The notes: generated from the sequence alone by a model not told the origin. A stretch of DNA of 64,000 nucleotides from Erwinia sp050410775 (GCF_050410775.1 NZ_CP191229.1), one strand, 5' to 3'; shown: positions 45,096 through 54,416, counted from the first letter of the stretch. Numbers and translations are program-made.

Positions 45096-46378
45096 TTACT
45101 TTGCCAGTTGTCACTTCAGGGGTAAAAACCGGCGCTACCGCTTCTGCCGGCACGGCTTCCGCTACGGATACCGGGCTGACGTCAGAGACCGGTGTAGTTG
45201 CTGAAGGGACAGAAACCGGCGGTACACAGGGGTTTTTAACCCTGTTAGGCAATAAACTTATGACGCTGGCTCAGCAGGGCGAAACCTCCGGCAAGGCGAC
45301 TGCACGTCAGGCCGATGTGGCAGAGCTCAAGCCCGCGTCGCAAACGAAGATCAATGCGCTACTGGCTTCGCTGGATAAACCTGAGGCGCTAACGGCGCTG
45401 CTGAAGCCCGACGCGGGTAAAGCGGAGGGGAAAACCAGCGATCTCACCGCAGCCGACGACAAAGATCCTGCTGCGTCACTGAGCAACAGTGATATGCAGA
45501 CGCTTCAGGCCCTGTTTGCCATGCTGCCGCCTCCGGTCAATGCTCCCGCTGCTACTACGGCCCGACTCAGCGATTCGGCCGCCGCGGGAACCAGTGAAAA
45601 AGGCACGAAGCAGTCCTCTCTCGCCTCGCTGCTGGCTGGCGACAGCACGGCTGGTCTGGAGAGCGATAAAAAAGGCGAAGGAAATGAAAAAGCCGCGACC
45701 GGCCTGCATGGCATTACTGCCGGCGTGGCCCCTCAAAAAGCCGCCGCTGATGCGCCTGGTTTAACCAGCGCTTTTCAGCAGATAGCCAGCCAGGCCGGCA
45801 AAGAGAGTGATAAAGAAAATTCAAGTTCCGTCACTAACGCGACGATAACGCATCATGTTGTCAGTTCCGTGTCCGCCGCGCTCACGCCGGTCACCACGTC
45901 TGCGGTAACCGCGCCGGCAACGCCGATGCTGAATGCCCAGCTGGGCAGTCCGGAGTGGCAGCAGGCGCTGAGTCAGCAGATTGTGATGTTCAGCCGTAAC
46001 GGGCAGCACACCGCTGAGCTGCATCTGAACCCTCAGGATCTGGGGAGTATTCAGATCAGCCTGAAGCTTGATAACGATCAGGCTCAGCTGAGCATGATTT
46101 CCAACCACAGCCAGGTTCGCGCAGCGGCGGAAGCAGCGCTTCCCCATTTGCGTGCCGCGCTGGCGGAAAACGGCATCAACCTGGGCCAGAGTAACGTGAG
46201 CAGCGATGCATTCCAGCAGGGCCAGAGTTCCAACGGTCAGCAGGAGCAGCAGCGCAACAGCCGCGGCAACACCTTTAATCTCGCTGCAGAAAATGACAGT
46301 GATGCAACGCCTGTCGCCGTTCCTGCCTCCCTGCAGGCCCGCGCTGCTGGCGCCAACGCTGTTGATATTTTCGCCTGA
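45092..46378 (+). CDS. fliK: hook-length control protein FliK
   Basis: The 428-aa protein has a long Ala/Thr/Ser-rich N-terminal part, which is the secreted ruler. It ends in the conserved C-terminal domain (WQQALSQQIVMF, TAELHLNPQDLGSIQISLKLD, LRAALAENGINL), which triggers the substrate switch in FlhB. It overlaps fliJ by ATGA. The ruler region is poorly conserved as usual. Confidence 0.95.
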   Translation: MITLPVVTSGVKTGATASAGTASATDTGLTSETGVVAEGTETGGTQGFLTLLGNKLMTLAQQGETSGKATARQADVAELKPASQTKINALLASLDKPEALTALLKPDAGKAEGKTSDLTAADDKDPAASLSNSDMQTLQALFAMLPPPVNAPAATTARLSDSAAAGTSEKGTKQSSLASLLAGDSTAGLESDKKGEGNEKAATGLHGITAGVAPQKAAADAPGLTSAFQQIASQAGKESDKENSSSVTNATITHHVVSSVSAALTPVTTSAVTAPATPMLNAQLGSPEWQQALSQQIVMFSRNGQHTAELHLNPQDLGSIQISLKLDNDQAQLSMISNHSQVRAAAEAALPHLRAALAENGINLGQSNVSSDAFQQGQSSNGQQEQQRNSRGNTFNLAAENDSDATPVAVPASLQARAAGANAVDIFA

Positions 46379-46480
46379 CGATAACAAACGCACAAGCTAG
46401 CGGCAAAACCCGCGTCTTTTCTACCAATTGTTTGTAGCAAGACGCGGGATAATCTGCCCATATCGCTGTGGGTCAGCGGA

Positions 46481-46507
46481 TAAAGTTGTTCCGCACCTCG
46501 AAAATAA
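46481..46507 (+). promoter_or_regulatory. sigma-28-like promoter of fliL operon
   Basis: TAAAGTTG (46481-46488), 11 nt, GAAAATAA (46500-46507): 12 of 16 match consensus, with a strong -35. It lies 22 bp before fliL. A preceding inverted repeat (CCCGCGTCTT/AAGACGCGGG, about 46409-46449) may end the fliFGHIJK transcript. Confidence 0.5.
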
Positions 46508-46528
46508 TCACAGGAAGTTATCGTTCTT

Positions 46529-47008
46529 ATGACTGATAAAAAAGCCAAAAGCGGCAAAAAAAAGCTGCTGATACCGTTGTTAATCCTGGTAACGCTGGTC
46601 GCCTGTAGCGTTGCGGGCTATACGGTCTGGCGCATGATGAAGGCGCCCGCTAACGCTGAGCACGCTGCTAAGCCCGAGCCGGCACCTGCGCCAGTCTTTT
46701 TCGCCCTGGACACCTTTACGGTCAATCTGGTTAATCCGGATAACGATCCCGACCGTGTCCTCTATGTCGGCTTCACGCTGCGCCTGCCTGACGAAGCAAC
46801 ACGCAGCCGCATGAATGACTACCTGCCGGAAGTGCGCAGCCGTCTTCTGCTGCTGCTCTCCCGTCAGAACGCCCACGCGCTCGGCAATGAGCAGGGCAAG
46901 CAGGCACTGGTCAACGAGATTAAGGCCGTGCTGGCACCGCCGCTGGTGCGGGATCAACCTCAGCAGGTCGTGAATGACGTTCTGTTCACCGCCTTCATCT
47001 TGAGGTAA
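46529..47008 (+). CDS. fliL: flagellar basal-body protein FliL
   Basis: The 159-aa protein has one membrane helix at 13-35 after a Lys-rich start. The periplasmic domain contains FFALDTFTVNLV and ends VNDVLFTAFILR, as in the family. FliL stabilises stators around the rotor. It starts the fliLMNOPQR operon. Confidence 0.95.
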   Translation: MTDKKAKSGKKKLLIPLLILVTLVACSVAGYTVWRMMKAPANAEHAAKPEPAPAPVFFALDTFTVNLVNPDNDPDRVLYVGFTLRLPDEATRSRMNDYLPEVRSRLLLLLSRQNAHALGNEQGKQALVNEIKAVLAPPLVRDQPQQVVNDVLFTAFILR

Positions 47009-47012
47009 GGGC

Positions 47013-48020
47013 ATGGGCGACAGCATTCTTTCTCAGGCAGAAATCGACGCGCTTCTCAATGGCGACAGCGAAAGCGCAGTCGAAGAAAACGTTAGCAAAG
47101 CGGGTGAAAGCGACGTTCGTCCTTACGATCCCAATACCCAGCGCCGCATGGTTCGCGAGCGTCTGCAGGCACTGGAGATCATCAACGAACGTTTTGCACG
47201 CTCCTATCGTATGGCGCTGTTTAACCTGCTTCGCCGCAGCCCGGACATTACAGTGGGTGCGATTAAAATTCAGCCTTACCATGAGTTTGCCCGCAACCTG
47301 CCGGTGCCGACCAACCTGAATTTGATCCACCTTAAGCCGCTACGCGGTACGGCGCTGGTGGTGTTTTCACCAAGCCTGGTGTTTATTGCCGTTGATAACC
47401 TGTTCGGCGGCGATGGCCGCTTCCCTACTAAGGTGGAAGGGCGTGAATTTACCGCCACCGAGCAGCGCGTTATCCGCAGAATGCTTAAGCTGGCGCTGGA
47501 AGGTTACAGCGAAGCGTGGAAGCCCATCTATCCGCTGGACGTGGAGTACGTGCGCTCGGAAATGCAGGTGAAGTTCACCAACATCACCACGTCGCCGAAC
47601 GATATCGTCATCACCACGCCGTTCCAGGTGGAGATCGGCAACCTGGTGGGTGAATTTAATATCTGTATTCCGTTCAGCATGATTGAGCCGCTGCGCGAAA
47701 CGCTGGTTAACCCGCCGCTGGAAAACTCGCGGCAGGAAGATCACAGCTGGCGGGAAACGCTGGTGAAGCAGGTTCAGCATTCTGAACTGGAACTGATTGC
47801 CAGCTTTGCCGAAGTGTCGATGCGCATTTCGCGCCTGCTGGCCCTGAAGCCCGGCGATGTATTACCCATTGAAAAACCGGACCGCATCATCGCTCATGTT
47901 GATGGCGTGCCGGTCCTCACCAGCCAGTACGGCACCCTTAACGGGCAGTACGCGCTGCGTGTGGAACATCTGATTAACCCGATTTTGCATTCGATGAACG
48001 AGGAACAGCCCGATGAGTGA
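47013..48020 (+). CDS. fliM: flagellar motor switch protein FliM
   Basis: The 335-aa protein has the N-terminal CheY-P-binding segment ILSQAEIDALLNGD, the central CheC-like domain (NLIHLKPLRGTALVVFSPSLVF), and a C-terminal SpoA domain. It forms the C-ring wall and receives the chemotaxis signal. It overlaps fliN by 8 bp. Confidence 0.97.
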   Translation: MGDSILSQAEIDALLNGDSESAVEENVSKAGESDVRPYDPNTQRRMVRERLQALEIINERFARSYRMALFNLLRRSPDITVGAIKIQPYHEFARNLPVPTNLNLIHLKPLRGTALVVFSPSLVFIAVDNLFGGDGRFPTKVEGREFTATEQRVIRRMLKLALEGYSEAWKPIYPLDVEYVRSEMQVKFTNITTSPNDIVITTPFQVEIGNLVGEFNICIPFSMIEPLRETLVNPPLENSRQEDHSWRETLVKQVQHSELELIASFAEVSMRISRLLALKPGDVLPIEKPDRIIAHVDGVPVLTSQYGTLNGQYALRVEHLINPILHSMNEEQPDE

Positions 48021-48417
48021 CACAAATAAGCCGTCCGAAGAGGACATCTCTGCGGACGACCTGTGGGCTGACGCGCTGAACGAGCAGTCCAGCACCAGCG
48101 CCTCTTCTGAAGGGGTTTTTAAAGCGCTGGAGAGCAATGACGTGGCCGGTTCCCTCCAGGATATCGACCTGATCATGGATATTCCGGTCAAGCTGACCGT
48201 TGAGCTGGGCCGCACCAAAATGACCATTAAAGAGCTGCTGCGTCTTTCACAGGGCTCGGTCGTGGCGCTGGAAGGCCTGGCGGGTGAACCGCTGGATATC
48301 CTGATCAACGGCTATCTGATTGCGCAGGGTGAAGTGGTGGTCGTTGCGGATAAATATGGCGTGCGCATCACCGATATTATTACTCCGTCCGAACGTATGC
48401 GTCGTCTGAGCCGCTAA
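48013..48417 (+). CDS. fliN: flagellar motor switch protein FliN
   Basis: The 134-aa protein has an acidic N-terminus (PSEEDISADDLWADAL) and a C-terminal SpoA domain (IDLIMDIPVKLTVELGRTKMTIKELL, LDILINGYLIAQGEVVVV). It forms the bottom of the C ring and docks FliH-FliI. Confidence 0.97.
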   Translation: MSDTNKPSEEDISADDLWADALNEQSSTSASSEGVFKALESNDVAGSLQDIDLIMDIPVKLTVELGRTKMTIKELLRLSQGSVVALEGLAGEPLDILINGYLIAQGEVVVVADKYGVRITDIITPSERMRRLSR

Positions 48418-48819
48418 ATGAATTCACACACCACCCAGGTTCAACATCAGCCAGCAGGGCAGCCGGCTATTTCTACCGGTTCCATGCTGACTCAGGTCAG
48501 CAGCGTGCTGGCAGTGATTATCCTGCTCCTTCTGGCCTGTGCCTGGCTGGCAAAGCGCCTCGGCTTCGCGCCGAAGCGCGGACTGCGCGGCCAGACCAGC
48601 CTGAACATCAGCGCCACGCGTCAGGTTGGTCAGCGCGAGCGCGTAGTGATTATCGATGTGGAGGACGCTCGTCTGGTCCTTGGCGTGACCGCGCAGCAGA
48701 TTACCCATCTGCATACTCTGCCGCCCGCGCCACAGCAGGAAACACCGGAACCTCCGGCTGCGGCGGCAGATTTCCGCCAGCTTTTACAGACGCTGATTAA
48801 ACGTCCCGGAAAGCCATAA
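48418..48819 (+). CDS. fliO: flagellar export protein FliO
   Basis: The 133-aa protein has one membrane helix (about 25-43, SVLAVIILLLLACAWL). The cytoplasmic part includes ISATRQVGQRERVVIIDVEDARLVLGVT, typical of FliO. It assists assembly of the FliP ring. The ATG directly follows the fliN stop, and its own stop overlaps the fliP ATG by one base. Confidence 0.94.
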   Translation: MNSHTTQVQHQPAGQPAISTGSMLTQVSSVLAVIILLLLACAWLAKRLGFAPKRGLRGQTSLNISATRQVGQRERVVIIDVEDARLVLGVTAQQITHLHTLPPAPQQETPEPPAAAADFRQLLQTLIKRPGKP

Positions 48820-49553
48820 TGAAACGTACTCTTTCTCTGCTGGCGCTGCTTCTGCTGCTGGCGCCCAACGTTCACGCCCAGCTTCCGGGCATCATGAGCC
48901 AGCCTACGGCAAACGGCGGACAGAGCTGGACGCTTTCCGTCCAGACGCTGGTGTTTATCACCTCACTCTCTTTCCTGCCGGCTGTTTTGCTGATGATGAC
49001 CAGCTTTACGCGCATCATCATCGTGTTTGGCCTGCTGCGCAGTGCGCTGGGTACACCCTCCGCGCCGCCGAACCAGGTTCTGCTGGGTCTTGCGCTGTTT
49101 CTGACCTTTTTCATTATGGCCCCGGTGTTCGATAAAATTTATCAGGATGCCTACCTGCCCTTCAGTCAGGACAAGATCTCAATGGAAGTGGCCATAGAAA
49201 AAGGCGCGCAGCCTCTGCGTGAGTTTATGCTGCGGCAGACGCGTGAGGCTGACCTTGCGCTCTTTGCCCGCCTGGCCAACACGCCGCCGCTGCAGGGGCC
49301 GGAAGCCGTGCCGATGCGTATCCTGCTCCCGGCTTACGTGACCAGCGAGCTGAAAACCGCGTTTCAGATTGGCTTTACCGTCTTTATCCCGTTTCTGATT
49401 ATTGACCTGGTGGTCGCCAGCGTGCTGATGGCGCTGGGGATGATGATGGTGCCGCCGGCGACTATCTCCCTCCCCTTCAAGCTGATGCTCTTCGTGCTGG
49501 TTGACGGCTGGCAGCTGCTGGTGGGATCGCTGGCGCAAAGCTTCTACTCATAA
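48819..49553 (+). CDS. fliP: flagellar export gate protein FliP
   Basis: The 244-aa protein has a cleavable signal peptide (LLALLLLLAPNVHA), then the conserved TSFTRIIIVFGLLRSALGTPSAPPNQVL and PFLIIDLVVASVLMALGMMM segments. Five FliP subunits form the core of the export gate. Confidence 0.97.
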   Translation: MKRTLSLLALLLLLAPNVHAQLPGIMSQPTANGGQSWTLSVQTLVFITSLSFLPAVLLMMTSFTRIIIVFGLLRSALGTPSAPPNQVLLGLALFLTFFIMAPVFDKIYQDAYLPFSQDKISMEVAIEKGAQPLREFMLRQTREADLALFARLANTPPLQGPEAVPMRILLPAYVTSELKTAFQIGFTVFIPFLIIDLVVASVLMALGMMMVPPATISLPFKLMLFVLVDGWQLLVGSLAQSFYS

Positions 49554-49634
49554 CGATTGCTGGCAGGAAACGCCTGACCAGCGACGTAAACGGCGGCATG
49601 ACCGCCTGCTCAGAAAGTTTTCTACGGAGTCACT

Positions 49635-49904
49635 ATGACACCTGAATCGGTAATGGTTATTGGGCACGAGGCGTTGAAAGTAGCGCTGGCGCTGGCTGCC
49701 CCGCTTCTTCTCGCCGCGCTGGCTTCCGGTCTGTTTATCAGCCTGCTGCAGGCGGCTACCCAGATCAATGAACAAACGCTCTCCTTTATTCCCAAAATTC
49801 TGGCGGTTGTGGCGACCATCGTCATTGCCGGTCCATGGATGCTCAATCTGGTGCTCGACTATATGCGCACTCTGTTTTCCAATCTGCCCTATATGATCGG
49901 CTGA
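49635..49904 (+). CDS. fliQ: flagellar export gate protein FliQ
   Basis: The 89-aa protein has two membrane helices with the family pattern LFISLLQAATQINEQTLSFIPK. It has ACGGAG as SD. An 81-bp gap separates it from fliP, unusual in a cluster with overlapping genes. The stop overlaps the fliR ATG by one base. Confidence 0.97.
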   Translation: MTPESVMVIGHEALKVALALAAPLLLAALASGLFISLLQAATQINEQTLSFIPKILAVVATIVIAGPWMLNLVLDYMRTLFSNLPYMIG

Positions 49905-50695
49905 TGATTAATATCGACAGCAGTCAGCTGCTGATGTGGGTGGGGCAGCTTTTCTGGCCTCTGGCGCGCGTACTCGCGCTGATCATGACCGCGCCGGTCC
50001 TCAGTGAAAAGTCGATCTCCAGAAAGGTGAAAATTGGCCTTGGGCTGATGATTACCTGGACACTTATCCCTTCTTTACCGCCAACCAATGTGACGTTGTT
50101 CTCAGTTGGCGGCTTCTGGCTGCTGATTCAGCAAATTCTTATTGGCGCGGCTATAGGTTTTACGATGCAATTCGCGTTCGCCGCAGTGAGAACGGCTGGC
50201 GAAGTCATTGGATTGCAGATGGGTCTCTCCTTTGCCACTTTTTTCGATCCGTCGAGCCGGCTGAATATGCCAGTGCTGGCACGTTTTCTGGATCTTTTGG
50301 CGATGTTGTTGTTCCTGACGTTCAACGGACACCTGTGGTTAATCTCCATGTTATCGGACAGTTTTCATACCCTGCCCATCGGAGCAGAACCGTTAAACGG
50401 AAATGCGTTTCTGGCGCTCACAAATTCAGCCGGTTTGATTTTCCTTAACGGTATGCGATTAGCGTTACCCCTGATAACTTTGCTGCTCACGGTTAACCTG
50501 GCCCTGGGTTTGTTAAACCGTGTTTCACCTCAGCTATCGGTTTTCGCAATTGGCTTCCCGGTTACCTTATCGTTGGGGATCGTCTTTATCAGCCTGATGA
50601 TGCCGCTTCTTGCTCCGTTTTGTGAGCATTTGTTTAGTGAAGTGTTCGATCTGCTTGCCGGATTCCTCAGCGAATTACCCAATAAGAATTCTTAA
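49904..50695 (+). CDS. fliR: flagellar export gate protein FliR
   Basis: The 263-aa protein has about six membrane helices, with RVLALIMTAPVLSEKSI near the start and GEVIGLQMGLSFATFFDPSS in the middle. It closes the FliP5Q4R1 gate. The start at 49904 gives MINIDSSQLL; the longer frame overlaps fliQ and is rejected. Codon use is more AT-rich than upstream fli genes. Confidence 0.96.
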   Translation: MINIDSSQLLMWVGQLFWPLARVLALIMTAPVLSEKSISRKVKIGLGLMITWTLIPSLPPTNVTLFSVGGFWLLIQQILIGAAIGFTMQFAFAAVRTAGEVIGLQMGLSFATFFDPSSRLNMPVLARFLDLLAMLLFLTFNGHLWLISMLSDSFHTLPIGAEPLNGNAFLALTNSAGLIFLNGMRLALPLITLLLTVNLALGLLNRVSPQLSVFAIGFPVTLSLGIVFISLMMPLLAPFCEHLFSEVFDLLAGFLSELPNKNS

Positions 50696-50768
50696 GTATT
50701 AGTCAACCCTCCATTCACCATTGATTAGCCACCCAGATGTTTCTGCATACTTTTCGAACCATATTTAC

Positions 50769-50792
50769 CAGAATTTCCTTAAGGAAATTCTG
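50769..50792 (+). repeat. inverted repeat after fliR
   Basis: CAGAATTTCC-TTAA-GGAAATTCTG is a perfect 10-bp stem, 74 bp past fliR. No T run follows, so it may stabilise the mRNA end rather than terminate. Confidence 0.45.
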
Positions 50793-51347
50793 ATAAATCG
50801 CCCGCCTCAATGAAAATTATTCTTATTAAATTCTAATTAGCGTATTTTGTTTTCCGAAATGTGTGATTTGTTGCAAGATCGTTAAAGATCAGAAAACATA
50901 CAAGCACATGTTTTTACTCGAAATTTTATTTTTCACGTTTTATCTTGTATCAAATCGTGTTTTACGGCATTGTCTTCGCTCACTACCGTACTACACATTC
51001 GCGAGATGAATGTTTTTTAGGAATCGTCCTATCAGATTTTTCTGAGTACTGCGTGATAGTGACGTAGCGCAAAGAAAACTGGCTATGCTGTAACAGGACA
51101 ACTTGCCCGTCGGTTTCTCTGTGGGATTTTGTTCGCAGGTCTCTGACAAGGCTTTGTAACGCCATAACTTAATAATAAGAATCAGGCATGGACAGGTCTG
51201 GCCCTCGGGCGGCTATTTCGTCCGGAAACCTGAAGCTGGGTAAAAAAATAACAATACCCTATACAGAAACGTTTTACTTTCGTAACTACACAAACGCGTA
51301 ATTCATCGTTGATTTAAACGGATAACAATTTGGTGAGGGTCGCTAGT
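50793..51347 (+). promoter_or_regulatory. long rcsA upstream region with RcsAB-box-like site
   Basis: About 550 bp of AT-rich sequence precede rcsA without a gene. TAGGAATCGTCCTA at 51018-51031 matches 11 of 14 positions of TAAGAATATTCCTA, the RcsAB box used for rcsA autoregulation in E. coli and Erwinia. The AT-richness fits H-NS silencing, known for rcsA. Confidence 0.65.
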
Positions 51348-51968
51348 ATGCCAACGATTATTATGGATTCATGCAGCTATACACGGCTTGGGCTTATGGA
51401 CTACATGTCAGTGAAAGGTGTGAAAAAGAAAAATATCACATCCGTCAATGACATTGATCAATTACAAGCGAAATGCGAACAGTGTCAGCCCGGCGTGGTT
51501 TTTATTAATGAAGACTGTTTCATTTATGAAGCAGATGCGAGTCAGCGCATAAGAGATATTATTATGCAGCATCCTGACACGATATTTTTTATCTTCATGG
51601 CTATCTCTAATATCCATTTTGAGGAATATCTCTACGTTCGCAAGAACCTGATTATTACATCAAAGTCGATAAAGCCAGCCACGTTAGATAACCTGTTAGT
51701 TCCTTATTTTCAGAAGAAACTTAACGTCGCACCCCGTTATTCTGCGGGCTACGATGTGCATCCATTGACGCTGAGTCAAACAGAGTCAAATATGTTGAAG
51801 ATGTGGATGTCTGGCCACGATACGATTCAGATATCGGATAAAATGCAAATTAAGGCCAAAACTGTTTCCTCGCATAAAGGAAATATTAAGAGAAAAATTA
51901 AAACACACAACAAGCAAGTTATTTATCATGTGGTCCGTCTTACAGATTCCGTCTTACAGATAATGTGA
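51348..51968 (+). CDS. rcsA: capsule regulator RcsA
   Basis: The 206-aa protein matches RcsA: TIIMDSCSYTRLGLMDYM at the start and the LuxR-type HTH ending IKAKTVSSHKGNIKRKIKTHNKQVIYHVVRL in two parts. It pairs with RcsB to activate exopolysaccharide genes and repress flhDC. It is degraded by Lon in E. coli. The ATG at 51348 gives the family N-terminus; six upstream codons are rejected. It follows fliR as in E. coli. Confidence 0.96.
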   Translation: MPTIIMDSCSYTRLGLMDYMSVKGVKKKNITSVNDIDQLQAKCEQCQPGVVFINEDCFIYEADASQRIRDIIMQHPDTIFFIFMAISNIHFEEYLYVRKNLIITSKSIKPATLDNLLVPYFQKKLNVAPRYSAGYDVHPLTLSQTESNMLKMWMSGHDTIQISDKMQIKAKTVSSHKGNIKRKIKTHNKQVIYHVVRLTDSVLQIM

Positions 51969-52010
51969 CCAGCGGTATTTATGTCAATGTGAGATAATGC
52001 TGCCAACCGA

Positions 52011-52032
52011 AGCCGGCGAAAGCCGGCTTTTT
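52011..52032 (+). terminator. rcsA terminator
   Basis: AGCCGGC, GAAA loop, GCCGGCT and T run, 43 bp past rcsA. Confidence 0.85.
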
Positions 52033-52076
52033 GCTGCCTGATGATCAAATCTGTTAAGTCGATCCCATTTCTGCGC

Positions 52077-52103
52077 TCACGCTTTCTGACCCGCTGCCGA
52101 TGT
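52077..52103 (+). promoter_or_regulatory. weak sigma-28-like promoter of mcp
   Basis: TCACGCTT (52077-52084), 11 nt, GCCGATGT (52096-52103): 11 of 16 match. Plausible because receptor genes are usually class 3, but weak. Confidence 0.4.
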
Positions 52104-52155
52104 TCTTCTGAGATTCGAAGCGCTGCTTCGCTTACCCCTAAAGAGAGCAAAGGAT

Positions 52156-53862
52156 ATGAAATCATCACACCTGAGTGCCGACCCCAGTAAAATTAGTTTC
52201 TGGCAACATCTCCGTCTCGTTCCCCTTTTCGCCGCTATTCTTAGCGGTATACTTTTGTTATTCGCCCTCTGTATTGGCCTCGCCAGCTATTTCCTGATCC
52301 AAAGTAATCAGTCATTAAAAGATGTCACCCAGGAAATCCAGGTTCGTATGGCGATCTCCAACAGCTCTAACCATCTTCGTACGGCAAGGCTGAATATCAT
52401 TCATGCCGGTGCCGCAGCGCGAATTGGGGAAATGGAGGAGTTTGAAACGAATCTTGGCCGGGCAGAAAAGCGCATAGAACAAGCCAGAAGTAGCTTTAAA
52501 GCCTACCAGGACCGCCGGGTAAAAACAGCGGAAGATATTGCTCTTGACGGCGATTTAAAAACCCGTTTTGAGGCTTATGTTTCTGAAGGGCTGATGCCGA
52601 TGATACAAAGCGCCAAAGACGGCAGTTTTGAAGGGGTTATTGCGCATGAAACCGATAAGACCCGCCAGCTGGATGATGCTTATAACGGCGTGTTGCTTGA
52701 CGCCATTAAAATCCGTACCGAACGCGCCGCGATGATGAATGTGGTGGCAGAGCAAAATACGCGACTGGGCTTTATTATGATGGCCTGCGCCTTTATTGCT
52801 GCTCTGCTGCTGACGCTGGCGACATTTATTTTCCTCCGGCGGGTGGTGATCGCTCCTCTGCGGCAGGCGGTTGAACGGATTGAGCATATTTCGCGCGGCG
52901 ATCTGACTGCGCCATTACAAAGCTGGGGCCGCAGTGAGATTGGCACCCTGGGCAGCAACCTGCAAATCATGCAGCAGTCACTGGTGAAAACCGTCGGCAC
53001 GGTCCGTGAAGGGGCTGTAGCTATCTTTCAGGGCTCAAGTGAAATATCCGCCGGTAATACCGACCTTTCCTCCCGTACCGAACAGCAGGCAGCGGCGCTG
53101 GAACAGACGGCAGCCAGCATGGAGGAGCTGACCGCTACCGTGAAGCAGAACGCCGACAACGCCCATCATGCCAGCCAGCTGGCGGCCGATGCCTCCGGTA
53201 AGGCCCGCCAGGGCGGAGATATCGTATCAGGCGTCATTAAAACCATGAATAATATCTCCACCAGCTCGAAAAAGATTGCGGAGATCACCACCGTTATTAA
53301 CAGTATCGCTTTCCAGACCAATATCCTGGCGCTGAACGCCGCGGTGGAAGCGGCCAGAGCAGGCGAGCAGGGACGCGGTTTCGCCGTCGTCGCCAGCGAA
53401 GTGCGCAATCTGGCGCAGCGTAGTGCGGGGGCAGCGAAAGAAATTGAGGGTCTGATTGCCGAATCGGTAAACCTGATTGGCCAGGGTTCCTCACAGGTAG
53501 GTCATGCAGGCGAAACGATGACGGAGATCGTCGGGGCTGTCCACCGTGTGACCGACATTATGGCCGAAATTGCCGCGGCGTCCGATGAGCAGAGCCGCGG
53601 AATTCAGCAAGTCAGCCTGGCCGTCACCGAGATGGACAATGTCACCCAGCAAAACGCCTCGCTGGTTGAAGAGGCCTCCGCTGCCGCCTCATCGCTTGAA
53701 GAACAGGCATCAAAACTGACCCAGGCCGTAGCCGCGTTTCATCTGAGTGAAAATAGCGGCCACACAATGCCGGTGGTGAGCCAAAAAGCGCTCCGGAAAG
53801 AGACGCCGGCGTTACCTGTACGCCCAGCGCTGGCAGAGGGAGATAACTGGGAAAGATTTTGA
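52156..53862 (+). CDS. methyl-accepting chemotaxis receptor (Tar/Tsr type)
   Basis: The 568-aa protein has membrane helices at about 26-50 and 198-220 around a periplasmic four-helix bundle ligand domain. An HAMP domain (RRVVIAPLRQAVERIEHI) and the cytoplasmic signalling hairpin follow, with tip IAFQTNILALNAAVEAARAGEQGRGF. The C-terminus NWERF resembles the NWETF pentapeptide that tethers CheR and CheB. Ligand is unknown: the Tar aspartate-binding Arg pair is only partly seen (SNHLRTAR). It is inserted between rcsA and dsrB; E. coli K-12 has no receptor here. Confidence 0.93.
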   Translation: MKSSHLSADPSKISFWQHLRLVPLFAAILSGILLLFALCIGLASYFLIQSNQSLKDVTQEIQVRMAISNSSNHLRTARLNIIHAGAAARIGEMEEFETNLGRAEKRIEQARSSFKAYQDRRVKTAEDIALDGDLKTRFEAYVSEGLMPMIQSAKDGSFEGVIAHETDKTRQLDDAYNGVLLDAIKIRTERAAMMNVVAEQNTRLGFIMMACAFIAALLLTLATFIFLRRVVIAPLRQAVERIEHISRGDLTAPLQSWGRSEIGTLGSNLQIMQQSLVKTVGTVREGAVAIFQGSSEISAGNTDLSSRTEQQAAALEQTAASMEELTATVKQNADNAHHASQLAADASGKARQGGDIVSGVIKTMNNISTSSKKIAEITTVINSIAFQTNILALNAAVEAARAGEQGRGFAVVASEVRNLAQRSAGAAKEIEGLIAESVNLIGQGSSQVGHAGETMTEIVGAVHRVTDIMAEIAAASDEQSRGIQQVSLAVTEMDNVTQQNASLVEEASAAASSLEEQASKLTQAVAAFHLSENSGHTMPVVSQKALRKETPALPVRPALAEGDNWERF

Positions 53863-53873
53863 GTAAAGAGACA

Positions 53874-53901
53874 ACCAGCAAGCCTTCAGGGACTTGCTGG
53901 T
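53874..53901 (+). terminator. hairpin after mcp
   Basis: ACCAGCAAG (53874-53882) pairs with CTTGCTGGT (53893-53901), followed by GCTTTAA; a weak terminator. Confidence 0.5.
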
Positions 53902-53934
53902 GCTTTAATACAGGCAGGCTTATTAATATTCCGG

Positions 53935-53961
53935 CTTCGTCAGGAAACCTTCCTGACGAAG
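53935..53961. repeat. perfect 12-bp inverted repeat
   Basis: CTTCGTCAGGAA-acc-TTCCTGACGAAG lies between mcp and dsrB without a T run. It could be a transcript end or a protein site. Confidence 0.5.
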
Positions 53962-53996
53962 GATTCCCGAAGCAGGCAGATTAAGTTACGGCAGGT

Positions 53997-54185
53997 TTAG
54001 GGATGTGGTTCGACGAAGATGCCGTCGTCGTGACCTACCTCATTAAAAAACCAGATACCCATAGGGTAATCTTCCAGCGCCACCAGAAACATGGTGCCCT
54101 CGCTAAAATCTTCAACCGCGAGCACTGTCCCCGGTCGGCGAGGCCCACCATCGGTTTTTACTGTCACCTTATCGTTAACGTTCAT
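53997..54185 (-). CDS. dsrB: DsrB small protein
   Basis: The 62-aa protein matches E. coli DsrB: NVNDKVTVKTDGGPRRPGTVLAVE, FSEGTMFLVALEDYP and GIWFFNE near the end. Function is unknown; the E. coli gene is RpoS-dependent. Syntenic with rcsA. Confidence 0.95.
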   Translation of the reverse strand: MNVNDKVTVKTDGGPRRPGTVLAVEDFSEGTMFLVALEDYPMGIWFFNEVGHDDGIFVEPHP

Positions 54186-54257
54186 CAGGTTCCTCCCCGG
54201 CCCAAAGCGCTAAGTTTATCCTAAAACGGACGGTTTCGCCGGAGAGAAAGGCCAGCA

Positions 54258-54416
54258 TTAGCGGCGGGCGATCACCCAAACCGCATGCACGATACCGGGA
54301 ATATAGCCGCAGAGAGTCAGCAGGATATTAAGCCAGAAGGCACCACCAAAACCCACCTGCATAAACACACCAACGGGGGGAAGAATAATAGCAATAATGA
54401 TTCGAAGTAAATCCAT
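54258..54416 (-). CDS. YqaE/Pmp3-family membrane peptide, 52 aa
   Basis: The ATG at 54416 opens a 52-residue protein with two membrane helices: MDLLRIIIAIILPPVGVF (first helix), then FWLNILLTLCGYIPGIVHA (second helix) and a VWVIARR end. This is the UPF0057/Pmp3 pattern, as in E. coli YqaE, which is linked to membrane potential under salt or envelope stress. It lies upstream of dsrB on the same strand. Confidence 0.9.
   Translation of the reverse strand: MDLLRIIIAIILPPVGVFMQVGFGGAFWLNILLTLCGYIPGIVHAVWVIARR

Noticed and set aside
51126..51320. JUMPstart-like element before rcsA
   Set aside because: No match to the consensus on inspection.
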